Shown: positions 1 to 5,524 of the stretch, one piece after another
How the letters are laid out: each line of letters starts with the position of its first letter
Numbering within the stretch: the stretch's first letter is position 1
From: Calditrichota bacterium
GTDB taxonomy: Bacteria > Calditrichota > Calditrichia > RBG-13-44-9
Assembly: GCA_016934605.1 (NCBI GenBank)
Contig: JAFGSO010000204.1
Location: 1-6,313, forward strand
DNA length: 6,313 nucleotides
Direction: 5' to 3'
The notes under the pieces: generated by a model
Databases searched by the model: none
What the model was told of the DNA's origin: nothing
The model's input: only the letters and a program-made list of their open reading frames with translations
Made by a program: the position numbers and the translations under genes

Positions 1-100
1 GAATTTTTCATGTGAGAAAACTATACAATGATCTGGCCACATCTCGTCCATAGAATCCATCATTTTATATGTCCGCTTCATTTTTTTTTAAAGTGAGTCT

Positions 101-171
101 TTCTCAGTGACCTCTGTGTGCTCAGTGGCACATGAAATAGCCACAGATGGCTCAGGGCACAGAGATAGAGA
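101..171. repeat. Imperfect inverted repeat of 9-base CTCTGTG-like units
   Basis: The left arm (103-129) is three consecutive 9-base units: CTCAGTGAC, CTCTGTGTG and CTCAGTGGC. The right arm (140-170) reads on the other strand as related units, including CTCTGTGCC and CTGTGGC. The arms pair best at GTGGC (125-129) with GCCAC (140-144) around a 10-base loop, and at CTCTGTG (112-118) with CACAGAG (158-164). The middle of the stem is interrupted. No T-run follows it, so it does not look like a terminator. It lies in non-coding DNA downstream of the leftward peroxidase gene and its terminator. It may be one copy of a dispersed intergenic repeat family, which cannot be tested from one window. Confidence 0.55.
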
Positions 172-240
172 CCATTGTATTGTCTAATGATGTTAAAGTT
201 TGTAAATTAACCAGGCTAAGCAATCTGTCACACTTTTACT

Positions 241-270
241 AAAAAAGGCCCTTCCCCAGGGCCTTTTTTT
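241..270 (-). terminator. Rho-independent terminator of the peroxidase gene
   Basis: Read leftward, an A-run leads into GGCCCT, a 5-base loop (253-257), AGGGCC and a T-run. The GC stem is 247-252 with 258-263. The flanking A (241-246) and T (264-269) runs can extend the pairing. The element begins about 15 bases after the stop codon of the glutathione peroxidase gene, the expected place for its terminator. Because both flanks are A/T runs it could also stop rightward transcription, but there is no rightward gene to its left in the window. Confidence 0.9.
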
Positions 271-284
271 AAGATGAATCACTA

Positions 285-857
285 TTAATGTAACTGTTTC
301 TGAATAGCTTCAACCACTTTTTTGCTGGTTGGTTTATCCGGCGAATCAAAGCGCGCTACAACCTTGCCCGCGGGATCCACCAGAAATTTATTAAAATTCC
401 AGGTAATCTCACCGGCAAATTCCGGATTTGTCTCCTCGGAAGTAAGGAAACGATATAGTGGATGAATATCTTCGCCCTTCACGGAAATTTTGGAGAACAT
501 CGGAAATGTTACTCCATAATTCACCGTACAGAACTCCTGGATTTCCTGATTGCTACCCGGTTCCTGATTTTTGAAATTATTGGCCGGAAATCCCAGCACA
601 ACCAGACCTTTATCCTGATATTGGCTGTATAGTTCCTGTAGTCCTTCATATTGCGTTGTAAAACCGCATTTGCTGGCAACATTCACGATCAGGAGAACCT
701 TGCCCCGGTATTCCGACAGACTGACCTCCTTGCCATCAATATCTGTCATGGAAAAATCATAAATTGATGAATTTTCTGCTTCCGCAGCTGTTGCACCTAT
801 CACAGATAAAAAACTGAAAGGAAAAATCATCAGCAAAATCGACAATAACTGTAACAT
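285..857 (-). CDS. Exported glutathione peroxidase family protein (thiol peroxidase)
   Basis: This 190-residue protein reduces hydrogen peroxide or organic hydroperoxides through a peroxidatic cysteine. It begins with a signal peptide: a hydrophobic stretch at about residues 3-22, with likely cleavage near the AEA motif at 25-27, so it should act in the periplasm. The family signature VNVASKCGFT carries catalytic Cys64. The rest of the tetrad is Gln98 (in NQEPG) and Trp153-Asn154 (in WNF). Cys110 sits where non-selenium family members carry the resolving cysteine, so recycling by thioredoxin-like partners is more likely than by glutathione. The middle cysteine of the usual FPCNQF motif is replaced (FPANNF, 90-95). 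The ATG at 857 is preceded by AAAGGAGG. The DUF427 gene lies 110 bases upstream in the same direction with no good terminator between them, so co-transcription is possible. Family assignment is secure; substrate and reductant are inferred. Confidence 0.95.
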   Translation of the reverse strand: MLQLLSILLMIFPFSFLSVIGATAAEAENSSIYDFSMTDIDGKEVSLSEYRGKVLLIVNVASKCGFTTQYEGLQELYSQYQDKGLVVLGFPANNFKNQEPGSNQEIQEFCTVNYGVTFPMFSKISVKGEDIHPLYRFLTSEETNPEFAGEITWNFNKFLVDPAGKVVARFDSPDKPTSKKVVEAIQKQLH

Positions 858-862
858 TCTAG

Positions 863-870
863 CCTCCTTT
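863..870 (-). promoter_or_regulatory. Ribosome binding site of the peroxidase gene
   Basis: AAAGGAGG on the minus strand lies 5 bases before the ATG at 857. It is a near-perfect anti-16S match, fixes the start and places the signal peptide at the true N-terminus. Confidence 0.85.
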
Positions 871-967
871 TTATAACTGAAAAAAATATCTCTCAGATTT
901 CATTTTCACTCTTTGAATCGTTTGATGTTTAAAAAAAGGATTTGAGACAATCGGGACATTCTGATTA

Positions 968-1459
968 TTACCAGCCAAGTGTCCCCCTCTTTCCTTTAAA
1001 TGGTCCCACGATATTGGAGGTTATCCATCCGCCATAAAATCCGCCCGGTTGAGGAATCACTTTTTCGCCATTGATATAACAGGCATCCATGGGTCCTGCA
1101 TAGAAGGCAATGTAATCTTTGATATCCAGGTACCGGGGATCCGGATCCGGATAAAACCAGGCAACTTTTTCAGCCTTCCTGTCATTTACTGCGATATCGT
1201 AATAACGTGCCCCACCCTTCCATTCACACCAGGAAGTATGTTCGGAAATCTGAAGGTATTCCAACCGGACATCTTCCGGAGGAATATAATAAACCGGTGG
1301 GTGGCTGGTTTCCAGTACCCGTTTTGCCTTAATGGTTTTGACAATTAACTGTTTGTTGAAAAAAATTTCTATTTGTCCGCTAAAATTTTCCAGCCGGGGT
1401 GGACGAGGATAATCCCATACTGATTCCTGTCCCGGCTTCCGTTCGGGAACATTTTCCAT
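968..1459 (-). CDS. DUF427 domain protein
   Basis: This 163-residue protein matches the DUF427 family (Pfam PF04248) over nearly its full length. Recognisable blocks in order are VWDYPRPPRLE (14-24), RVLETSHPPVYYIPPEDV (47-64), CEWKGGARYYDI (78-89), AWFYPDPDP (100-108), FYAGPMDAC (119-127), PQPGGFYGGWIT (136-147) and IVGPFKGKRGTLGW (150-163). The biochemical function of this family is not established. No signal peptide or membrane segment is visible, so it should be cytoplasmic. An in-frame GTG at 1486 would add nine residues, but the ribosome binding site AAGGAG (1467-1472) lies inside that extension and is well spaced for the ATG at 1459. The peroxidase gene follows 110 bases downstream on the same strand. 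Family identity is very confident; role unknown. Confidence 0.93.
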   Translation of the reverse strand: MENVPERKPGQESVWDYPRPPRLENFSGQIEIFFNKQLIVKTIKAKRVLETSHPPVYYIPPEDVRLEYLQISEHTSWCEWKGGARYYDIAVNDRKAEKVAWFYPDPDPRYLDIKDYIAFYAGPMDACYINGEKVIPQPGGFYGGWITSNIVGPFKGKRGTLGW

Positions 1460-1466
1460 TACATAT

Positions 1467-1472
1467 CTCCTT
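1467..1472 (-). promoter_or_regulatory. Ribosome binding site deciding the DUF427 start
   Basis: AAGGAG on the minus strand is 7 bases before the ATG at 1459. It overlaps the coding frame of the longer GTG-initiated alternative (1486), so the shorter start is preferred. Confidence 0.8.
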
Positions 1473-1533
1473 ACAGGATTCCACACCTGTGTAATGTATG
1501 CTATTCATACCCACTATATAAACAGACTGCACC

Positions 1534-1545
1534 GCTTTATAAAGC
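1534..1545. promoter_or_regulatory. 12-base perfect palindrome upstream of the DUF427 gene
   Basis: GCTTTATAAAGC is a perfect palindrome about 75 bases upstream of the DUF427 start. On the minus strand a TATAGT (1513-1518), usable as a -10 box, lies just downstream of it, although no good -35 box is seen at the right distance. The placement would suit an operator for a dimeric regulator, but an AT-rich 12-mer can also arise by chance. Confidence 0.25.
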
Positions 1546-2155
1546 TCCTTTAATAGAGAGCCCTATTCTTCCGTAGAAACTAAATTCAATTTTAAAAAGA
1601 GTAAAAGGTTCCTGGTGTTACAGGAAAAATGAAGGTGCTGCTTAGCCGGAAGTACCGGATCCACCGGCCAGAGGTTTTTGTGGTTCAGACTGTTTAACTG
1701 AAAAAGGGATTTCAGTAAAAGAAAATATTTAATTAAAATCAGATACAGGCCGTATTCCTGAATTCCCGCCATAGAGAGAAATGCGACCACGAAAAATAGT
1801 AAAATGCATGCAGACAACATTTTAGTAAAAAATAAACTTCGACTTTGAACTGACGCTCCGGAAAGTTTCAATTGACAGTCGTATCCGTGAAAAGGCTTTA
1901 AATAGAATAAACAAATAGAAGCGGGTAGCAGTAAGGTTACGCAGATCCAGAAAGAAATCCGGCCCCTCTTTCAATGTCTTACCAAAAAACCTATCTGTGG
2001 TAAGCAGGGGGAAAAAAAGTCAGGACAATACTGTGGCCTATCGTTTTTGTTGCGATCTGGTTGACCGACAGCGCAAAAAAATTTGTTCTATGAAGCGCCG
2101 GAACAGTTATTTATCCAGATACCTATGTTTTCCTCTGATTACCGGCACTAATTTC

Positions 2156-2184
2156 TTGACGAAAAATAAAAATGATGTTACATT
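2156..2184 (+). promoter_or_regulatory. Sigma70-like promoter of the lipoprotein gene
   Basis: TTGACG (2156-2161, five of six matches to the -35 consensus) is separated by 17 bases from TACATT (2179-2184, four of six matches to the -10 consensus). Transcription would start near 2191, giving a leader of about 15 bases that carries the ribosome binding site. This location independently supports translation from 2207 rather than from starts further upstream. Confidence 0.55.
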
Positions 2185-2196
2185 GTCTGTTAAAAT

Positions 2197-2201
2197 GAGG
2201 A
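2197..2201 (+). promoter_or_regulatory. Ribosome binding site deciding the lipoprotein start
   Basis: GAGGA lies 5 bases before the ATG at 2207. The in-frame ATG at 2195 overlaps this site and has nothing suitable upstream, so 2207 is preferred. Confidence 0.65.
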
Positions 2202-2206
2202 TTGTC

Positions 2207-2695
2207 ATGAAATTTCTGTTATATATCGGATTAATCTCCCTATTCCTTCTTAACTGCAACGAAGGAATGTCTCCTTCGGAACCTGACAGAGGAATTACCG
2301 GTGTATCGGGAACGGTTTATTTTACCAACTGGCCTCCAGCTGACAGCATTTTTGACCTGCGATTAATTCTGTTCAGAGATTTTCCACCGACTGATATTCA
2401 ATCGGCAATATTATCGGGTCAGGCCGTGGTTTACCCTGCCATTACCGATACTTTTCAACTCCCTCTATTTGTGGACGATTTCCCTTACCAGATAGAAACA
2501 CCGGCAGCGACATTCGAATACTTTGCCGTGGCTCATCAATTCGGAACGAATTTTTTGGCAGACTGGCGGGTGATAGGCCATTATGATATCTCACCTCAGG
2601 ATACTCTACCAACAGCGTTGACGATTACACAGGGTACACTTCTGAAAAATATCAACATTTACGCCAATTTCGACAGCATTTTATTCAGCCTGTAA
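2207..2695 (+). CDS. Small lipoprotein of unknown function
   Basis: This 162-residue protein starts with a lipoprotein signal peptide: Lys2, a hydrophobic core at 3-15 and the lipobox LLNC with lipidation Cys17. Asparagine at the -1 position is less usual than Gly, Ala or Ser. A short polar linker (18-30) is followed by a domain of about 130 residues with alternating hydrophobic stretches that suggest a beta-rich fold. It begins VSGTVYFTNWPPADS (33-47), then a strand-like RLILFRDFPP (52-61) and later FEYFAVAHQFG (103-113). I recognise no named domain. I have an impression that similar 'SGTV..F.NWPPADS' lipoproteins occur near TonB receptors in FCB-group bacteria, but this is recollection and untested. 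The receptor gene follows after 227 bases on the same strand with no terminator between them. The pairing suggests a surface or periplasm-facing accessory of uptake. The function is an inference from context only. Confidence 0.8.
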   Translation: MKFLLYIGLISLFLLNCNEGMSPSEPDRGITGVSGTVYFTNWPPADSIFDLRLILFRDFPPTDIQSAILSGQAVVYPAITDTFQLPLFVDDFPYQIETPAATFEYFAVAHQFGTNFLADWRVIGHYDISPQDTLPTALTITQGTLLKNINIYANFDSILFSL

Positions 2696-2811
2696 ATTGA
2701 TGAGGATTGTCCAAAAAAACCTTTGAGGAGCTGCCAGGAGATTAACGGGGGCAATAGTGAAATATTTTATTTCCGTCCAGCGGTTTTTTAGTGATTCCCT
2801 GAAAATCTCTG

Positions 2812-2817
2812 TATAAT
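2812..2817 (+). promoter_or_regulatory. Possible -10 box upstream of the TonB receptor gene
   Basis: A perfect TATAAT lies about 105 bases before the receptor ATG. The hexamer 17 bases further upstream (TAGTGA) matches TTGACA poorly. If used, it would give the receptor its own promoter with a leader of about 100 bases. The region is AT-rich, so chance occurrence is likely enough to keep confidence low. Confidence 0.3.
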
Positions 2818-2922
2818 TTTTTAAGAAATAGAGCATCAGGAACGAAACAGGAAGAAAAATTACAGCAAATTTTGTTAGAAAACCAGATGATATCATATTT
2901 TTGAAAACAGACGGAAAAAAAC

Positions 2923-5097
2923 ATGAAATATCACTCGAGCAGTTTTATACTCATCTTTTACATGTGTCTACTTTTCCCGATTTCGGGTTTCTCCCAAAGC
3001 ATCTCCGGGCATATCGTCAACGAAGCTGGCGAGGCACTTGCTGGTGTCAGTATTTCGGTTGAAGGGACGGTACTGGGTGCAGCCACCGATCTTGCCGGGA
3101 ATTTTAACATTCAGAGAATTCCTCCCGGCAGTTTTACCCTGAAGATTCACATGCTGGGCTATGGGAGCAAAGAACAGCTTATTCAGGTTAAAGCCGGCGA
3201 AATACTTGACCTGGGTACTATTGTGTTAACCGAGACCCCTGTCACCGGTGAAGCAATTGTGGTTACGGCGGCCAAGTATGAACAAAAAATTCGCGATATT
3301 TCCAGCAGTATGAGCCTGATTAATCAGCGAGAGTTGAGACTGCGCAACATTGTCACTCTGGATCAGGCGCTGGCCTACGTTCCCGGTGTTAACATAAATG
3401 GAAGCCAGATGAACATCCGCGGTTCTTCCGGATACAGCAGAGGTGTCGGCAGCCGGGTACTTTTCCTTATGGACGGCATTCCGATCCTCACCGGCGATAC
3501 CCGTGAAATCAATTTCGATGTCATTCCCACTTACCTGATAAGTCGGGTAGAAATCCTTAAGGGCGCAGGTTCGGCTCTCTACGGATCCAGCGCTCTGGGC
3601 GGTGTGGTTAACATCATCACCCACGATATTGAACAATCGCCCTTTTATTATGCCAGAATTTATGCCGGCATGTATTCCGAGCCCTCTTACAACCGCTGGC
3701 GGTGGTCTGAAGAAAGACTGTATAATCGGGGTGTCAGTGCTTTCGGGGGGCGGAAATTAGGCAAATTGGGATTTCAGTTAGGAGGCAGCTATGCTCTGGA
3801 TGATGGATATCGCCAGAATGACAGGAGGGAGCGCTACTCATTCAGCACAAAATTCAGCTGGTTTGTTTCTCCTTATCAGGAACTGTTAATTTCTGCTAAT
3901 TATATGAATCAGGATCGACAGAACTTTCTTTACTGGAAGGATCTTGATCATGCTCTGCAGCCGCCGGACGATCAGCTGGGGGATAAAGTCAGGTCCACAC
4001 GTTATTATATCTCCAGCCGTTATCGCCATGTGCTGGGACGGAAGAATTTTCTGACAGTACGCCTTTTGTGGTTCTGGAACCGGTTCAGGGACAATATATC
4101 CGGCGCCACCGGAAACAAAGCCACTTCCGGAAATCTGAGCAGTGAGATACAATATTCAATGCAATTGGGCCAGACAATTTTCACAACAGGAATAGAAGGG
4201 ATATTTAACAGCGCCGAATCGAATATCTTCGGTGAACATTCCGGCCAGAATTATGCCGGCTATTGTCAGGCGGAATTTTCACCTACAAACCGCTGGAAAA
4301 TCATCGCCGGTATACGAGGAGATTATTTCGATGTGGATTCGTTGGATTCAGATTACCGAATCAATCCAAAGGCAGGACTCACCTACTCGGTGACGTCGCG
4401 CACAACCTTCCGCTCCTCTTTTGGTCTCGGTTTCAGAGCTCCTTCCCTCGCTGAAATATTTACCTCAACTGTGGCCAGTGGTTTTCAGGTTATTCCCAAC
4501 ACCGGTCTGAAGCCGGAAAGAAACAGTTCCCTCGAGGCGGGATTAAACCATCAAATTTCAAAAAATTTCAGTCTGGATGGTTCATATTTCTATAATTATT
4601 TTAATGATCTGATTGAAGGAGAATTTCTGCAAAGTGGCGAAGTCCAATTCCAGAATATCACCCGTGCTGCAGTTCAGGGAACAGAGCTTGTCCTCACCGG
4701 CAGGTTTTTCGCTGGGTTTATGACCAGCGGACTGAGTTACACTTATGTGGATGCCCGGGATCTGGATTCACATAACTTTCTCCGGTTCCGACCGCGGCAT
4801 CTATTTTACTGGAACAATCAATTCTCTCCCGGGGATGTGCTGGTTTTTCTGGATTATCGTTTCGTGAAGAAATATGATCGTATTGATGAAAAATTTGCCG
4901 TTATCATACCCGATGCTGATGAGCGAGTGGATGCACACATCGTTGATATTCGAATTGCTTATCCGTTGCAGATATCCGGAATTCCCCTGCGATTCAATTT
5001 TGAAATCAGTAATCTTTTCCAGTATTACCATGTTGATCTGGTAGGATCTCTGGCACCGCTGAGGCAGTATACCTTTTCCATGGAAGCGGGACTTTAA
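2923..5097 (+). CDS. TonB-dependent outer-membrane receptor with CarboxypepD_reg-like domain
   Basis: This 724-residue receptor imports a scarce nutrient (siderophore, cofactor, sugar or similar) across the outer membrane using energy passed by TonB. Residues 1-26 form a signal peptide with cleavage near FSQS. Residues about 27-105 are a CarboxypepD_reg-like beta-sandwich (ISGHIVNEAGEALAGVSISV at 27-46; DLAGNFNIQRIPPGSFTL at 56-73). This N-terminal addition is common in FCB-group receptors. A TonB-box-like EAIVVTA (110-116) precedes the plug domain (about 117-235), which shows MNIRGSSG, FLMDGIPI, VEILKGAGSALYGSSALGG and VVNIIT. The remainder is the beta-barrel, rich in aromatic and alternating residues. 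The last residue is Leu rather than the usual Phe. The length suits a BtuB/FepA-type receptor rather than a SusC type (around 1000 residues), and no SusD homologue is adjacent. The ATG has only a weak ribosome binding site (GGA at 2913-2915). The substrate cannot be told from sequence. Confidence 0.95.
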   Translation: MKYHSSSFILIFYMCLLFPISGFSQSISGHIVNEAGEALAGVSISVEGTVLGAATDLAGNFNIQRIPPGSFTLKIHMLGYGSKEQLIQVKAGEILDLGTIVLTETPVTGEAIVVTAAKYEQKIRDISSSMSLINQRELRLRNIVTLDQALAYVPGVNINGSQMNIRGSSGYSRGVGSRVLFLMDGIPILTGDTREINFDVIPTYLISRVEILKGAGSALYGSSALGGVVNIITHDIEQSPFYYARIYAGMYSEPSYNRWRWSEERLYNRGVSAFGGRKLGKLGFQLGGSYALDDGYRQNDRRERYSFSTKFSWFVSPYQELLISANYMNQDRQNFLYWKDLDHALQPPDDQLGDKVRSTRYYISSRYRHVLGRKNFLTVRLLWFWNRFRDNISGATGNKATSGNLSSEIQYSMQLGQTIFTTGIEGIFNSAESNIFGEHSGQNYAGYCQAEFSPTNRWKIIAGIRGDYFDVDSLDSDYRINPKAGLTYSVTSRTTFRSSFGLGFRAPSLAEIFTSTVASGFQVIPNTGLKPERNSSLEAGLNHQISKNFSLDGSYFYNYFNDLIEGEFLQSGEVQFQNITRAAVQGTELVLTGRFFAGFMTSGLSYTYVDARDLDSHNFLRFRPRHLFYWNNQFSPGDVLVFLDYRFVKKYDRIDEKFAVIIPDADERVDAHIVDIRIAYPLQISGIPLRFNFEISNLFQYYHVDLVGSLAPLRQYTFSMEAGL

Positions 5098-5489
5098 TCT
5101 TCATCATCCAGAACTGCAATAGAGTCTATCTCCACCAGCATATCCGGTTCCACCAGAGCGCTAACCTCAACCATGGTCGTGGCCGGCCTGATATCACCGA
5201 AATATTCACCATGTGCCCTGCCGATCTTTTCCCAGTCACTCATATTTCGGACATAAATGCGGTTAGCTACAATATTGTGAAGATCTCCTCCTGCTTTCTG
5301 AAGAGCTTTACGAATATTTTTAATGACCTGCACCGTCTGCAGATAAGGATCTCCCTTTCCTACCAGATGGCCGTCTTCAGCGATGGCGGTAGTTCCAGCA
5401 ACATAAACCTGTGCACCAACTTTTACTGCTCGGGAATAGCCGACAATCGGTTCCCACTTTACCCCGGACGAAATATTCACTCTTTTCAT
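5094..5489 (-). CDS. RidA/YjgF family protein lacking the deaminase arginine
   Basis: This 131-residue protein matches the RidA (YjgF/YER057c/UK114) family over its whole length and at the usual size. Visible blocks are YSRAVKVGAQVYVAGTTA (18-35), QTVQVIKNIRKALQKAGG (51-68), RIYV (77-80) and PATTMVEVSALV (102-113). Classical RidA hydrolyses reactive enamines/imines with an arginine (Arg105 in E. coli numbering, in ARSCVEV). Here the aligned position is Thr104. The RPATTMVEV form is recurrent in other Rid subfamilies, so classical deaminase activity is doubtful and the real function unknown. Family members form trimers. An in-frame ATG at 5549 would overlap the upstream reductase gene; the start at 5489 has GGGAG 8 bases upstream and gives family-typical length. 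It follows the aldo/keto reductase gene by 35 bases, probably as one operon, and its stop overlaps the receptor stop on the opposite strand. Confidence 0.92.
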   Translation of the reverse strand: MKRVNISSGVKWEPIVGYSRAVKVGAQVYVAGTTAIAEDGHLVGKGDPYLQTVQVIKNIRKALQKAGGDLHNIVANRIYVRNMSDWEKIGRAHGEYFGDIRPATTMVEVSALVEPDMLVEIDSIAVLDDED

Positions 5490-5497
5490 AAAAAATA

Positions 5498-5502
5498 CTC
5501 CC
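5498..5502 (-). promoter_or_regulatory. Ribosome binding site deciding the RidA-family start
   Basis: GGGAG on the minus strand is 8 bases before the ATG at 5489. The longer alternative from 5549 would begin inside the reductase coding sequence and add 20 residues not seen in the family. Confidence 0.7.
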
Positions 5503-5524
5503 GATTTCAAAAATGGCAGGCTTT

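Larger units (their letters stand above)
1460..2206. other. Gene-poor gap between divergent units
   Basis: No convincing gene is seen over about 750 bases. It must hold the leader and promoter of the leftward DUF427 gene and the promoter of the rightward lipoprotein gene. One minus-strand frame is open from 1871 (TTG) or 1820 (ATG) down to 1563. From the ATG it would encode 85 residues with a hydrophobic N-terminal half (about residues 3-35) and a nondescript C-terminal half. Neither start has a ribosome binding site and I recognise no family, so it is probably spurious or the remains of a decayed gene. A rightward extension of the lipoprotein frame back to about 1997 also lacks a ribosome binding site and reads like non-coding sequence. 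A 7-bp inverted repeat CTTACCA/TGGTAAG (1978-1984, 1998-2004) is of unknown meaning. Confidence 0.5.

Noticed and set aside
910..945. Possible terminator between the DUF427 and peroxidase genes (GATT/AATC stem before a T-run, minus strand)
   Set aside because: The stem is only four mostly AT pairs, too weak to call a terminator.
1049..1348. Rightward open frame of 99 codons
   Set aside because: It lies entirely antisense to the DUF427 gene, whose protein matches a known family along its full length.
1997..2206. N-terminal extension of the lipoprotein frame to a GTG at 1997
   Set aside because: It has no ribosome binding site, would bury the lipoprotein signal peptide about 70 residues inside, and a promoter plus ribosome binding site sit just before 2207.
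2713..2789. AAAAAACC and GGTTTTTT as arms of a terminator after the lipoprotein gene
   Set aside because: The arms are about 60 bases apart with no internal stem, so they are unlikely to fold as a terminator.
2681..2896. Leftward frame of 71 codons with a hydrophobic N-terminus between the lipoprotein and receptor genes
   Set aside because: There is no ribosome binding site, it overlaps the lipoprotein 3' end, no family is recognised, and the AT-rich spacer readily yields hydrophobic frames.
2696..2922. Riboswitch (cobalamin or TPP type) in front of the TonB receptor
   Set aside because: No B12-box or thi-box core sequence is seen in the leader.
3226..3636. Leftward open frame of 136 codons
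   Set aside because: It is antisense to the plug domain of the TonB receptor; the receptor reading is unambiguous.
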